Positions 21,377 through 31,207 are shown, counted from the stretch's first letter. The stretch is 64,000 nt of DNA from Microbacterium sp. Bi121 (GCF_918698005.1 NZ_CAKKLJ010000007.1:1-64000), one strand, 5' to 3'. A program made the numbers and translations. Notes: generated from the sequence alone by a model not told the origin.

Positions 21377-23277
21377 GCGCCCGGCACCTCGACACCCGGC
21401 AGGGACCATGCCGCGAACGCCGGCCCGTCGGCGATGAGAAGGACGCCGCCGTCGGATGCCACGGCGAGTGTCGCATCGCCGTGCAGACCCTCGGCGCGGG
21501 CGGCTCCGGCGAGCGCACCGACGGGGATCGTGACGTCCGCTCCCCCTCTGGTCGCGAGCACGAGCACGGACTCGTCCGCCGACTCGCGCACGAAGACCAT
21601 GGTCTCGTCGTCGATGTGGAGCCAGCGCATTCCGCCGGTGCCGAGCACGACGTGCTCGCGACGCAGTCGCACCAGGCAGCGGTACAGCTCGAGTATGGGA
21701 GCGACGGACGGGTCCGCCTCGCTCCCCCACGGCATCGGAGTCCTGGATGCCTCGCCGTCGGCGCCGACCATGCCGAACTCATCACCGGCGAAGACGACGG
21801 GGACACCGGGGAGAGTCATCGACAGTCCCAGCGCCACCGGCACCGTGCCCGGGGCCGCGTTGGTCGCGAACCGTCCGGTGTCATGCGTGTCGAGCGGCTG
21901 CATGTTGCCCAGGCGCACCCGCCACGGGATGCCGGCGGTGAACCGCGTGATCGCCCCGGCGACGTCCTCGGCGGTGTACCGAGGGATGCCTCCGATGGGC
22001 TGACCGAAGAACCAGGGCTCGGTGCGGACGTCGCCCTCAGCCGTCGTCCACGGCTCGAACTCGTCGCCGCGCAACCAGCCCCACACAGGGCGCGTGAAAG
22101 ACGGGTAGGTCATGGCACCGTGCCAGCCGTCGCCCTGCAGATCGCTGATCGCGTCGTTGGTCGACTCCCCGAGCAGAACCGTGTCGGGATCGATGCGCAG
22201 CATGGTCTCGCGGAGCAGACCGCGCACCTCGGCGTTCAGATCGACGTCGCCCAGGCGTCCCGTCATGTTCGCCACGTCGATGCGCCAGCCGTCGGCGTTG
22301 AACGGCGGCTTCAGCCATTTCGCGACGATGGAGTCCTCACCTGAGATGAAGCGCTCGCGCAGGGCCGCGGAGGACCAGTCGAACTTCGGCAACGTGGGGG
22401 TGCCGAGCCACGACACGTACTCGGTGTTCCCGTCGTCGGTGAAGTAGTAATAGCTCTCGGTCTCAGCGCCGGGGTTGCCGAGCGCCTGCTGGAACCACTC
22501 GTGCCGGTCGCCGGAATGGTTGCTGGTGAGATCACCGATCACTCGGATGCCGCGGGCGTGCGCTTCTTCGATGAGGCGGATGTACGCTTCCTCCCCGCCC
22601 AGCAGCGGGTCGATGCGGTCGAAGCTCGACGCGTCGTAGCGGTGGTTGGACCCTGCAGAGAAGATCGGCGTCAGGTAGAGCAGGTTCACGCCGAGCTCCA
22701 CGAGGTGGTCGAGGTGCTCGATGACACCGGGGAGATCGCCGCCGTAGAACTGCTGCGATCGTCCGGGCATCGCGGGGTCGACCGGATCAGTCCATGCGGC
22801 GGGGATCGCCCAGTCCGGCGTCGGGTGCTCGTCCGCCTGCGCCGAACGCGCGAAGCGGTCGGGGAACACCTGGTACATGACGCTGTCGCTCAGCCAGGCC
22901 GGCGGCGCCGGGTGCGCGACGAGTGCGAAATCCTCGGCATCCAGCGTCTCACCACGATGAACGCCCGACTGGTTGACCCATTCGACCGTGCCGTCGTCGT
23001 GCTGCAGCACGAAGCGGTACCCGTGTCGACGGTTGCGCACTGTGATCGGCGCTTCCCACCAGTCCCAGCCGTCCGCGCTGCCGACCAGCCGACCCGTCGT
23101 CCACTCGGGTTCGTGGTCGGGGTTCGATCGGGTGCGCACCGCCGCGAGCGGGCCGTAGCCCTGTGGCACTCGGAGTCGAACCGTGACGACGTCGCCGAGC
23201 TGCGGCGCCGAATCGGAGACGTACAGCTCGGAGCCGTCGTGGTGTGGAAGAACACGGTATGGAAGAACGGAGGTCAT
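21373..23277 (-). CDS. Glycoside hydrolase family 13 enzyme (maltodextrin glucosidase/neopullulanase-like)
   Basis: The 634-residue cytoplasmic enzyme has no signal peptide and begins at ATG 23277. It has an N-terminal beta-sandwich (about residues 1-120) like those of neopullulanase-type enzymes. The barrel follows with region I DLTSNH (249-254), nucleophile D334 in GWRIDVANM, acid/base E371 in LLGEST and D466 in THDTG. It probably cleaves imported maltodextrins to glucose or maltose. It is the fifth gene of the maltodextrin unit and is 11 bases downstream of the lipoprotein amylase. Confidence 0.88.
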   Translation of the reverse strand: MTSVLPYRVLPHHDGSELYVSDSAPQLGDVVTVRLRVPQGYGPLAAVRTRSNPDHEPEWTTGRLVGSADGWDWWEAPITVRNRRHGYRFVLQHDDGTVEWVNQSGVHRGETLDAEDFALVAHPAPPAWLSDSVMYQVFPDRFARSAQADEHPTPDWAIPAAWTDPVDPAMPGRSQQFYGGDLPGVIEHLDHLVELGVNLLYLTPIFSAGSNHRYDASSFDRIDPLLGGEEAYIRLIEEAHARGIRVIGDLTSNHSGDRHEWFQQALGNPGAETESYYYFTDDGNTEYVSWLGTPTLPKFDWSSAALRERFISGEDSIVAKWLKPPFNADGWRIDVANMTGRLGDVDLNAEVRGLLRETMLRIDPDTVLLGESTNDAISDLQGDGWHGAMTYPSFTRPVWGWLRGDEFEPWTTAEGDVRTEPWFFGQPIGGIPRYTAEDVAGAITRFTAGIPWRVRLGNMQPLDTHDTGRFATNAAPGTVPVALGLSMTLPGVPVVFAGDEFGMVGADGEASRTPMPWGSEADPSVAPILELYRCLVRLRREHVVLGTGGMRWLHIDDETMVFVRESADESVLVLATRGGADVTIPVGALAGAARAEGLHGDATLAVASDGGVLLIADGPAFAAWSLPGVEVPGA

Positions 23278-23288
23278 GTCGGTTCCCT

Positions 23289-24797
23289 TCAGGATGCCGG
23301 CGGCGCAGCCGCGTCGATGTGGATGGCGGCCGCGGTATGCCCGGAGAGCTTCAGTGTCGCAATACCGTCGCTGACCGTGAACGCTGCGCCGCGGCATCCG
23401 TCGTCTGTGGCCGCGTCAGGTCCGCCGGAGACGACGTCGCAGTAGTCTCCGGCCGACATGGTCGTGGGGATCTCGAGCGTCTCGGCCGCTTCGCCCTGGT
23501 TCACGGCGACGACGCCGCGTGCCTCGCGTTCGAAGCCGTATGCGTCGCCGGACTCGACTCCCGGCATCCGGTGCGCATCGCCGACGGCCTTGCGGAACGC
23601 CAGCATCCCGCGGATCGCCGTCCACGACTGCACGCAGGTTCGTTCGCCGTCCTCGTACGCATCGACGGGTCCGTCGACGCCGGCGCACGATGCGTCCTGC
23701 GCTCGGCCGTCCTCGTCGGCGCGGGGTCCGGCATCACGATCCGTGAACGCGTAGCCGGAGTACACCACCGGCGTGCCGTAGTCATCGCCGAGCATGAGCA
23801 CGTTGGCGAGCACGTAGAGGTCGCCGCGCTTGTAGGTGATCTTCGCCTCTCCGCGCTCGGTGTCGTGGTTGTCGACGAACACGATCGCGCGGTCGGACGG
23901 CACATGCTGCGCACGGACGTACTCGTCATCGGCGTCCCGAAGGGTCGGGTCGGACCAGACGCCGGACTGCAGGGGCTGCGCGAGATCACGCCCGTAAGTG
24001 AACTCGAACACGTCTCCGAACCCGGTGTACTCCTCGGGCTGAACGGGCTCCCCTGCGCCACGGATGACCTCGCTCAGGATGCGGGTGCCCTCCGGCAGCT
24101 GCGAGACGATCGCCTCGACGTCGTCGGCCGCCATGTGCTTGGCTGCATCGATGCGGAAGCCTGCGACGCCCAGCGCGAGCAGATCATCGAGGTAGCCGAC
24201 GGTCTTCGCCCGCACCGCCTCTGATGAGGTGTCGAGGTCGGCGAGATTGACGAGCTCGCAGTCCTGCACCTGCTCACGTGATCCGTAGTCCTCGATGTCG
24301 CCGCTCGCGGTCAGGCCGCAGTAGTGGAAGTCGCCAGGACCGTAGAGTCCCGGGTAGTCGTAGTGCTCGAACGCGGTGCCGGCGAAGCCCGTGCCAGCTG
24401 TGTTCTGTCCGGTCATGTGGTTGATCACGGCATCCGCCACGATCTCGACTCCGGCTGCGTCGCAACGCGCGACCATGTCGGCGAACTCCTCGCGAGTGCC
24501 CAGCCTCGACTCGATGCGATGGCTCACCGGCTGGTAGGACGTCCACCATTGTTCGCCGACGATGTGCTCGTTCGGCGGCGAGGTGAGCACCCATGCGAAT
24601 CCAGCCGGGCCCAGCGTCTGCTCGCACTCATCGGCGATCGATGTCCAGGGAAGCTGGAACAGCTGAACTCCCGCCCCGGTCGCCTCGCCGGGTTCGACGT
24701 GCTCTGTCGGCGCCGGCTGCGCGCTGCATCCGGCCAGGACGGCGACCGCCGTGACGAGGAATCCTGTGAACGTCGCGACCGTCAGGGTGCGAGGCAT
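23289..24797 (-). CDS. Extracellular lipoprotein alpha-amylase (GH13)
   Basis: The 502-residue product has a signal peptide with lipobox LAGC (lipidated C24), so it is anchored outside the membrane. The catalytic barrel shows region I DAVINH (122-127), nucleophile D217 in GFRIDAAKH, acid/base E243 in SEVI and D312 in VDNHD. The compact layout and the WTSYQPVSH segment resemble animal-type bacterial alpha-amylases. It would release maltodextrins for the transporter encoded just upstream, with gaps of only 4 and 1 bases to malG and malF. Confidence 0.9.
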   Translation of the reverse strand: MPRTLTVATFTGFLVTAVAVLAGCSAQPAPTEHVEPGEATGAGVQLFQLPWTSIADECEQTLGPAGFAWVLTSPPNEHIVGEQWWTSYQPVSHRIESRLGTREEFADMVARCDAAGVEIVADAVINHMTGQNTAGTGFAGTAFEHYDYPGLYGPGDFHYCGLTASGDIEDYGSREQVQDCELVNLADLDTSSEAVRAKTVGYLDDLLALGVAGFRIDAAKHMAADDVEAIVSQLPEGTRILSEVIRGAGEPVQPEEYTGFGDVFEFTYGRDLAQPLQSGVWSDPTLRDADDEYVRAQHVPSDRAIVFVDNHDTERGEAKITYKRGDLYVLANVLMLGDDYGTPVVYSGYAFTDRDAGPRADEDGRAQDASCAGVDGPVDAYEDGERTCVQSWTAIRGMLAFRKAVGDAHRMPGVESGDAYGFEREARGVVAVNQGEAAETLEIPTTMSAGDYCDVVSGGPDAATDDGCRGAAFTVSDGIATLKLSGHTAAAIHIDAAAPPAS

Positions 24798-24801
24798 CCG
24801 A

Positions 24802-25737
24802 TCACTTCACGCTTCCCGCGGTGAGTCCGCCCACGATGTACTTCTGCAGGGCGAGGAAGAGCGCGACCGGCAGGATCGCGGCGAGAACGGCGCCGGCGGC
24901 GAACACGCTCCAGTTCTTCGAGAACTCATCCGCCACGAACTTGTACAGGCCGACCGCGAGGGTCTGCTTGTCGGGGTCGATGAGGATGACACTCGCGAGC
25001 ACGAACTCGCTGCAGGTCCCGATGAAGCTGAGGAGGCCGACCACGGCGAGGATCGGTGCGACCAGGCGGAGGATGATCGTGAAGAAGATCCGTGCATGGC
25101 CGGCACCGTCGATCTTCGCAGCCTCGTCGATCGACGCAGGCACGGTGTTGAAGAAGCCGTACATCAGGTAGGTGTTGGCGCCGAGCGCACCGCCGAGGTA
25201 CACCATGATCAGACCGATCTGAGAGTTCAGTCCGATCGCGGGGAAGATGTCGCCGATCCTGACCATCAGCAGGAAGATCGCGACCATCGCGAGCATCTGC
25301 GGGAACATCTGCACGACGAGCAGCGACGTCAGGCTGAACCGTCGGCCGGTGAAGCGCATGCGCGAGAAGGAATATGCCGCGAGCGCTCCCAGGATCACGG
25401 TGAAGAACGCCGTGACCAGGCCGATCACGAGCGTGTTCATGAACCAGGCGCCGTACGGGTGCTGCGAAGACGTGAAAAGCGCTGTGTAGCTCATGAAGTC
25501 GAAGTTGCTGAACAGCGAGTTCGCCGTGAGCAGCGTGCCTCCGGGGTTCAGTGACGCCGAGAAGACGTACAGCAGCGGGAAGATCGCGAAGGCTCCGATC
25601 ACGATGCCGACTATGTGCCGCCAGCCCGTCTCGCGGAAGTACTTCTTGAACGGCCGGCGCGGAGCCGCCGCCTCACCGCGGACGCCTGCGCCCTGCGTCA
25701 CGATCGCCGTGGTCGATTCGTCCTTGACGGTGCTCAT
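24802..25737 (-). CDS. malG: Maltose/maltodextrin ABC transporter permease, MalG type
   Basis: The 311-residue inner-membrane permease has six hydrophobic segments and the EAA loop EAAKIDGAGHARIFFTIILR for docking the ATPase. The start overlaps nothing and lies one base from the malF stop. No ATPase gene is in the unit, so a shared MsiK/MalK-type ATPase encoded elsewhere is expected, as is usual in actinobacteria. Confidence 0.92.
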   Translation of the reverse strand: MSTVKDESTTAIVTQGAGVRGEAAAPRRPFKKYFRETGWRHIVGIVIGAFAIFPLLYVFSASLNPGGTLLTANSLFSNFDFMSYTALFTSSQHPYGAWFMNTLVIGLVTAFFTVILGALAAYSFSRMRFTGRRFSLTSLLVVQMFPQMLAMVAIFLLMVRIGDIFPAIGLNSQIGLIMVYLGGALGANTYLMYGFFNTVPASIDEAAKIDGAGHARIFFTIILRLVAPILAVVGLLSFIGTCSEFVLASVILIDPDKQTLAVGLYKFVADEFSKNWSVFAAGAVLAAILPVALFLALQKYIVGGLTAGSVK

Positions 25738-25738
25738 G

Positions 25739-27364
25739 TCAGTTCAGCTCCTCAAGTGCCTTGGTCCGCCGGAACGCGATGACCGAGATCGTCGCGACGA
25801 GGATGAAGATGATGATCGAGAAAGCGCTCGCGAGACCGTAGTCGGAACTCGAGCCGACGAACGCCACCTTGTAGACCATGGTGATCAGGATGTCCGTGGC
25901 GCCGACGTTGACATTCGCCGAGACATCGCGCGGTCCTCCGCCGGTGAGCATGTAGATCAGGCTGAAGTTATTGAAGTTGAACGCGAACGAGGAGATCAGC
26001 AGCGGCGCGACCGAGACGAACAACAGCGGCAGCTTGATCGATCGGAACACCTGCCAGGCGCTGGCGCCGTCGACTCGTGCGGCCTCCTGCACATCCTCGG
26101 GTATGGCCTGCAGCGCACCGGTGCAGATCAGGAACATGTAGGGGAAGCCGAGCCAGAGGTTCACGAGCAGGATGCTGAACTTCGCCAACCACTCGTTGGT
26201 GAGCCACGGGATGTCGGCGCCGCCGAACAGCACGACGTTGAGGAATCCGAACTCCTGGTTCATCATGCCGGCCCAGACGAGTGCCGAGAGGAACCCGGGG
26301 AACGCGTACGGCAGGATCATGAGGATGCGGTAATAGCGCTTGGACTTCATGCGCGGGTCGTTGAAGACGATCGCGACGAACAGTCCGAGTGCGAAGCACG
26401 TCAGCACCGACATGATCGCGAAAACGAACGTCCACACCAGGACGGAGAAGAACGGCCCGCGGATGGACTCCTCCGCGAATGCGCGGACGAAGTTGTCGAC
26501 CCCGACGTTGATCTGCCAGCCGGGGCGCAGCTCGGTGCCGTCCTCCGCTGTGAACGCGCCGGTCCCTGTGTCTGCGTAGACGACGCCGGTTCTCGTGTCG
26601 GTCATCGTGTCGGCGGCCTCGTCGTAGACCAGCTTCGACAGGTAGACGTACGCGCTCGATCCGTCAGGGGTCCGCAGGGCGCCGTCGTTCGGGTCGTCGC
26701 TGATCGGCACCGACATGTCGGCGATCGCCTTCTGGTTGGCGACGATCTGCTGGAAGCCGAGCGTGTTGTAACCGGCCAGCCCTGTGGCCTTGCCGCCGTC
26801 CATCTCGGCGCCGTCGACCTCTTCGAGCGGACGTTCGTCGCCGCCGATCGACACGTCGCCGTCCGGGGAGGTGACGAGGAAGGAGAACTCGCCGAGCTGC
26901 TCGACGATGCTCAGGTCGTACGCCGGGGAGTCGGGCACGCGCTCCTGTGCGGACAGCATCAGCGAGTTGATCGCGCTGTCCTTGTCGCTGTTGTGGCCAG
27001 TGCCGTAGTTCGTGAACGCGATGTACCCGGTGTAGAGCGCCGCGAACACCTGGAAGATGAACAGGAAGATGAGTCCGGGGACCAGGTACTTCGCCGGAAG
27101 GTTGCCGCGACTGAAGTAGATCCAGTTCGCGAACGCCGTGACCGCGAGCACGATGACCGCGGGGACGATCTGATCGCTGCGCCACAGCACGAAGATCGCG
27201 TAGATCGCGAGGGCGTCGATGACACCCAGCGCGACGACCTTGAACAGCAGCAGCTTCCAGCCGACGCCGGCGTGTTCGGCGATGTGCGCTGCGCGCTTCT
27301 GGTTGCGGTCACGTCGGGTCCGCTGGATCGCAGCGTCGCGTTCGTCTGTGGTGGGCGTCGTCAT
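25739..27364 (-). CDS. malF: Maltose/maltodextrin ABC transporter permease, MalF type
   Basis: A 541-residue permease starting at ATG 27364. It has two hydrophobic segments near residues 40-80, then a long extracytoplasmic domain (about residues 125-290) like the P2 loop of E. coli MalF, then the core with the EAA loop EAARVDGASAWQVFRSIKLP. The P2-type loop supports maltodextrin specificity over other carbohydrate permeases. Confidence 0.92.
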   Translation of the reverse strand: MTTPTTDERDAAIQRTRRDRNQKRAAHIAEHAGVGWKLLLFKVVALGVIDALAIYAIFVLWRSDQIVPAVIVLAVTAFANWIYFSRGNLPAKYLVPGLIFLFIFQVFAALYTGYIAFTNYGTGHNSDKDSAINSLMLSAQERVPDSPAYDLSIVEQLGEFSFLVTSPDGDVSIGGDERPLEEVDGAEMDGGKATGLAGYNTLGFQQIVANQKAIADMSVPISDDPNDGALRTPDGSSAYVYLSKLVYDEAADTMTDTRTGVVYADTGTGAFTAEDGTELRPGWQINVGVDNFVRAFAEESIRGPFFSVLVWTFVFAIMSVLTCFALGLFVAIVFNDPRMKSKRYYRILMILPYAFPGFLSALVWAGMMNQEFGFLNVVLFGGADIPWLTNEWLAKFSILLVNLWLGFPYMFLICTGALQAIPEDVQEAARVDGASAWQVFRSIKLPLLFVSVAPLLISSFAFNFNNFSLIYMLTGGGPRDVSANVNVGATDILITMVYKVAFVGSSSDYGLASAFSIIIFILVATISVIAFRRTKALEELN

Positions 27365-27443
27365 CGATAACCTCGGTGTGCTCAGCGGTACGGCGGACGC
27401 GGGCGGCACCCGAGTGTCGGGTGCCGCCCGCTTCTCAGAGGGA

Positions 27444-28682
27444 TCAGCCGATTGCAGCCTGGATGTCTGCGGCCATCTTCGACCACAGGGCTGCGGAGTC
27501 GCCGCCGTTGATGATGGCCGCCTCGGTCACACCCCAGAACTCCCACACAGCACCCATCTCAGGGATGCTGGGCATCGGAACGGCGGTCGCGCCGACCTCG
27601 CCGAAGCCGGCGGTGATCGGGTCGGAGGCGACAGCGGCCTCGAAGGCGGAGGTGAGGGCCGGGGCGCGGCCGCCGACCTCGTAAAGGGCGGTCTGCACGT
27701 CTTCACTGCCGATGTAGTTCACGAGGAACTCATTGGCCGCGAGGCGGTTCTCGCTCTCAGCGCTCAGGAAGAAGCCCTGTACGCCGGCGAACGGCTGTGC
27801 TTCCTGGTCGCCCGCTGCGGGGATCGGGTCGACGGCGATGTTAAGACCCGCCTCGACGGCTGCCGGCGCGTTCCACGGACCCGTCAGGAAGAACGGGGAC
27901 TTGCCGGAGTTGAAGTTCTCCTTGGCGAGGTCGCCGGTGATGTTGGTGTTCATGACACCCGCTGCGCCCTGCTCCTTCAGCCAGGCGGCGAAGGCGGTGC
28001 CGCCCTCGTTGCCGATCTGCAGGTCTGCGGCGTCGTAGCCGCCGTCGGCGGTGGTGCCGAAGACCGGAGCGCCGAACGAGGTCTGGAACGGGTACAGGTG
28101 GTACGGATCGGCTGCTTCGGGGTCGAGGCCGACGAGGAACGGGTACTCGGTTCCCGCTGCCTCGCCCTTCGCGATCATGTCGGCGAAGTCGGTCGGCGCC
28201 TCGGGGACGAGGTCGGTGTTGCGCAGCAGCGCGATGTTCTCGATCGCGTACGGCACGCCGTAGGTCTGGCCCTCGTAACTCCACGCGTCGATGGCGACCT
28301 TCTCGAACTCGGCGGCCTTGTCGCCGAGCTCGACGGGTGCGACGACGCCGTTGGTGGCGAGCACGCCCAGCCAGTCGTGCGCGCCCACCGCGATGTCGGG
28401 CCCTTCGCCGGTCGGAACCTGCTGGACGAACTGGTCGCGGATCTCGCCGAACTCCTTCTGGACGAGCGTGACCTTCACGCCGGTGTCCTCGGTGAACGCG
28501 TCTGCCGCGTCTTCGAGAACACCTGCACGGTCGGCGTCGACCCAGACCGTGATCTCGCCGGAGAATTCCGCATCACCGGAGTCGGAATCGCCTGCGCCGC
28601 CGCTTGCACAGCCGGCGAGCGTCAGTGTGGAAATGGCTGCGATCGCGCCGAAGGCGACGATGCCCCTCTTGTTCACCTTCAT
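27444..28682 (-). CDS. malE: Maltose/maltodextrin-binding lipoprotein
   Basis: The 412-residue extracellular solute-binding protein has lipobox LAGC (lipidated C25) followed by a Gly/Ser/Asp linker. The mature part begins GEITVWVDADRAGVLEDAAD and carries typical MalE segments such as FFLTGPWNAPA and ANEFLVNYIGS. It is the first gene of the unit and is controlled by the operator region at 28726-28839. Confidence 0.92.
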   Translation of the reverse strand: MKVNKRGIVAFGAIAAISTLTLAGCASGGAGDSDSGDAEFSGEITVWVDADRAGVLEDAADAFTEDTGVKVTLVQKEFGEIRDQFVQQVPTGEGPDIAVGAHDWLGVLATNGVVAPVELGDKAAEFEKVAIDAWSYEGQTYGVPYAIENIALLRNTDLVPEAPTDFADMIAKGEAAGTEYPFLVGLDPEAADPYHLYPFQTSFGAPVFGTTADGGYDAADLQIGNEGGTAFAAWLKEQGAAGVMNTNITGDLAKENFNSGKSPFFLTGPWNAPAAVEAGLNIAVDPIPAAGDQEAQPFAGVQGFFLSAESENRLAANEFLVNYIGSEDVQTALYEVGGRAPALTSAFEAAVASDPITAGFGEVGATAVPMPSIPEMGAVWEFWGVTEAAIINGGDSAALWSKMAADIQAAIG

Positions 28683-28725
28683 TGGTGGTGGCCTCTCTTA
28701 GTGCTGATGGGCGCCTGCAACAAAA

Positions 28726-28769
28726 CTGCAAGCGCTTACAGTATGCACGGCAGAGCCGCCCTTAGGCAA
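28726..28769 (-). promoter_or_regulatory. malE promoter overlapped by LacI-type operator O1
   Basis: On the minus strand TTGCCT (28764-28769) and CATACT (28740-28745) are spaced by 18 bases. The near-palindrome CTGTAAGCGCTTGCAG (28726-28741) overlaps the -10 box and the likely start point. Its AAGCGCTT core is the LacI/GalR-family type used by actinobacterial maltose regulators, so a repressor there would block initiation. No such regulator gene lies in the window. Confidence 0.75.
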
Positions 28770-28825
28770 TGGTTGGATCGGCCGATATCAAGCTGTGACA
28801 CAAGCACACGGACGCACGGTCGTGA

Positions 28826-28839
28826 TGGAAGCGCTTCCA
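28826..28839. promoter_or_regulatory. Second LacI-type operator, O2
   Basis: A perfect palindrome TGGAAGCGCTTCCA with the same AGCGCT core as O1, centred 99 bp from it and only 39 bases before the yajQ-like start codon. It could serve repression by looping with O1 or control the divergent gene. Confidence 0.65.
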
Positions 28840-28877
28840 AGATCGTGTGGACAAACGTGAATCGATAGGATGGCGCC

Positions 28878-29366
28878 ATGGCAGACTCATCGTTCGACAT
28901 CGTCAGCAAGGTCGACCACCAGGAGGCGGAGAACGCCCTCAACCAGGCGCGCAAGGAGGTCGAGCAGCGCTACGACTTCAAGGGCACCGGCGCCTCGGTC
29001 GAGTGGAGCGGCGAGTCGATCCTGATCAAGGCGAACACCGAAGAGCGCGCGAAGGCCGTTCTCGACGTGTTCCAGTCCAAGCTCATCAAGCGCGGCATCT
29101 CGCTCAAGAGCCTCGAGTCGGGCGACCCGTTCGCCAGCGGCAAGGAGTACCGGATCGTCTCCACGCTCAAGGACGGCATCTCGTCGGAGAACGCGAAGAA
29201 GATCGGCAAGATCATCCGCGACGAGGGCCCCAAGGGCGTGAAGAGCCAGATCCAGGGCGACGAGCTGCGCGTGCAGTCGAAGAGCCGCGACGACCTGCAG
29301 TCCGTGATCGCGCTGCTCAAGGGGTCGGACCTCGACATCGACCTGCAGTTCATCAACTACCGGTAG
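28878..29366 (+). CDS. yajQ: YajQ-family nucleotide-binding protein
   Basis: The 162-residue protein begins [21 protein letters not shown] and ends LQFINYR, a full match in length and ends to the YajQ family. Members bind nucleotides, and some bind cyclic di-GMP. It is the last core gene before the integrase. Its 3' end is intact. Confidence 0.9.
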   Translation: MADSSFDIVSKVDHQEAENALNQARKEVEQRYDFKGTGASVEWSGESILIKANTEERAKAVLDVFQSKLIKRGISLKSLESGDPFASGKEYRIVSTLKDGISSENAKKIGKIIRDEGPKGVKSQIQGDELRVQSKSRDDLQSVIALLKGSDLDIDLQFINYR

Positions 29367-29422
29367 AGCATGCTTCTGACCTGGGGTTTTCCTGGTTTAG
29401 TCCGCAGGGAGTCCGCAGAATC
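29367..29422. other. Possible attachment-site region of the integrated element
   Basis: The 56 bases between yajQ and the integrase stop contain the direct repeat AGTCCGCAG twice (29399-29407 and 29410-29418, separated by gg). The integrase gene ends here, which is where an att site is often found. No tRNA gene is present, and the partner repeat at the far end is outside the window, so the site is only inferred. Confidence 0.35.
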
Positions 29423-30523
29423 CTAGGATGTGGCTCGCACGCTGGCCGTTGGTCGCGCTGCGAGAGCCATGAAGTCCGCGGTCGCTGCCCTCGTCTTGTC
29501 CTCTGCCGATGGCCAGAGGTGGCTGTAGACGTTCAACGTGATCGATGGCGTTGAGTGGCCGAGCGCACGCTGCACCGTGACCACGTCGCAACCGGAAGCG
29601 ATGAGGTTCGAAGCGAACGTGTGCCGCAGCGTGTGCAATGTGATGTCTTCCGGAAGCCCGACCTCTTCGCGGATGCGTCGCCACTCCCCCGCTGCGTTAT
29701 TGCGATTCCAGAGCCGACCGAGCGGAGTCGTGAACAGTTGCTCTTCGGGGTCGGTTACAGCGTTCCGCGCGACATGTGCCGAAAGCGAGGCGGTGAGTTC
29801 ACCAGGCACATAGACGGTCCGCTCGGAGTGGTACTTAGGCGGCACCAGCTTGGCGGCTTTGATCGTGGAGCCCTGCACCTGGCGTGCCACCCGGATTGAA
29901 CGGCCGAGAAAATTGATGTCGGCGAGTTGGAGGCCTGCCGCTTCGCCCAGGCGCATGCCGGCGAAAACGCATACTTCGACGAAACCTCGGAACTCACCAG
30001 CTGCCTCCAGAACGGCGTGGACTTCGTCGGGGCCGAGAACCCGCATGGTGGCTTCGAGTTTGCGGGCGCGTGGAGGCTTGACTCCAGCTGTGGGATTCGT
30101 TGCAATGATGCGATCGGCGACTGCCGCGCGGAACGCCATCTGCACATAGTTGAGACGCGTCTTGATCGTGGATGGCGCGAGCCCGCGTTTCAATTCTCCC
30201 GCGATCCATGCCTGGACGTGTGAGGCGTTCACGGTGCCGACCGAACCGCTCTTCCACGGCACGCTGGATACGGCAACCGTGGCCGCTTCGTGCGTTCCTT
30301 CGGCCCATGTCTGCCGTTGCATCCACGCGCTCGTCCAGTCGGACCATGTGATCTTTCCGGCCTTCGGGTCGACGTACTGTCCGGTGACCACGGCTGCCGC
30401 GACTTCGTTCAGCCATCGCTGAGCGTCGCGCTTCAATGCGAAGTGTCGGGCGTGTTCTTTACCTGCCGCGTCTCGATACCGCGCGCGCCAGACGCCGTCG
30501 TCTCGCTGCGTGATGGATGCCAT
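29423..30523 (-). CDS. Tyrosine-type site-specific integrase
   Basis: The 366-residue protein has an N-terminal Arm-binding-like domain (residues 1-60), a SAM-like core-binding domain (60-140) and a catalytic domain. The active-site residues are all present: R191 in AGMRLGE, H297 and R300 in HTLRH, H323 in LGHS and Y333 in NVYSH. It should integrate and, with an excisionase, excise the accessory region. It is the leftmost gene of that region. Confidence 0.93.
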   Translation of the reverse strand: MASITQRDDGVWRARYRDAAGKEHARHFALKRDAQRWLNEVAAAVVTGQYVDPKAGKITWSDWTSAWMQRQTWAEGTHEAATVAVSSVPWKSGSVGTVNASHVQAWIAGELKRGLAPSTIKTRLNYVQMAFRAAVADRIIATNPTAGVKPPRARKLEATMRVLGPDEVHAVLEAAGEFRGFVEVCVFAGMRLGEAAGLQLADINFLGRSIRVARQVQGSTIKAAKLVPPKYHSERTVYVPGELTASLSAHVARNAVTDPEEQLFTTPLGRLWNRNNAAGEWRRIREEVGLPEDITLHTLRHTFASNLIASGCDVVTVQRALGHSTPSITLNVYSHLWPSAEDKTRAATADFMALAARPTASVRATS

Positions 30524-30532
30524 CAGTGCTCC

Positions 30533-31111
30533 TTAGTGGGCTCGATCTCCACTCGCGAAACGCCCGGTCTGCCCTTCGACCAGGTCGCGCACGTGGGTGT
30601 CGAAGGCTTCGGTGAACTGCTGAGCGGATCGGGCTACCGGACCATCCATAAGTTCGTTGGCATCGAGAAGTCCGCGATGATGTTCCGCCGCCCGGGCCAG
30701 CCCTTCGAGTGCAGCGTCGACCGCTGTGCGCCTTACGACGTCGATGGTTACTTCTTCATCCAACTCACCGGGGGGCAGCAGATCGATGGACTCCGCGAGC
30801 TGTCGCTGTTCAGCGAAGGAACTGTAAGCAAGCTCGTGGATCTCGTCCAAACGTTCACCGAACTCGCGAAGCTGCAACGTGAGATCAAGGTGATCGCCCG
30901 TCGAAAGCAACATCTGATGATGGATGCCAAAGACCTGGCCGAGCGCGTCGGCCTCGGTCAGTCGGAGGGGCCTTTCGCCCTTCTCGACCGCCCATACGGT
31001 GGCCTGCGACCATCGGAAGCCTTTTTTGCGCATCGCATCAGCGAGATCCTTCTGGCTCCCACCACCTCTAAGGCGCGTCACATTTCGGCCGATTTCTGCA
31101 TCGTTTGCCAT
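30533..31111 (-). CDS. XRE-family helix-turn-helix regulator
   Basis: The 192-residue protein has an N-terminal HTH (GSQKDLADAMRKKGFRWSQATVWAVE, split by its turn) and an alpha-helical C-terminal part without a peptidase motif. It lies between the integrase and the divergent excisionase-like gene, the usual place for the repressor that keeps an integrated element quiet. Confidence 0.8.
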   Translation of the reverse strand: MANDAEIGRNVTRLRGGGSQKDLADAMRKKGFRWSQATVWAVEKGERPLRLTEADALGQVFGIHHQMLLSTGDHLDLTLQLREFGERLDEIHELAYSSFAEQRQLAESIDLLPPGELDEEVTIDVVRRTAVDAALEGLARAAEHHRGLLDANELMDGPVARSAQQFTEAFDTHVRDLVEGQTGRFASGDRAH

Positions 31112-31207
31112 GAGACGACGATACTACGAAATTCTATTGCGCGCGACTAGATATCGTGATCTACTGGAGTATCCAGTTACTTCCAACTACGAACGGAGGT
31201 GAGAAGA

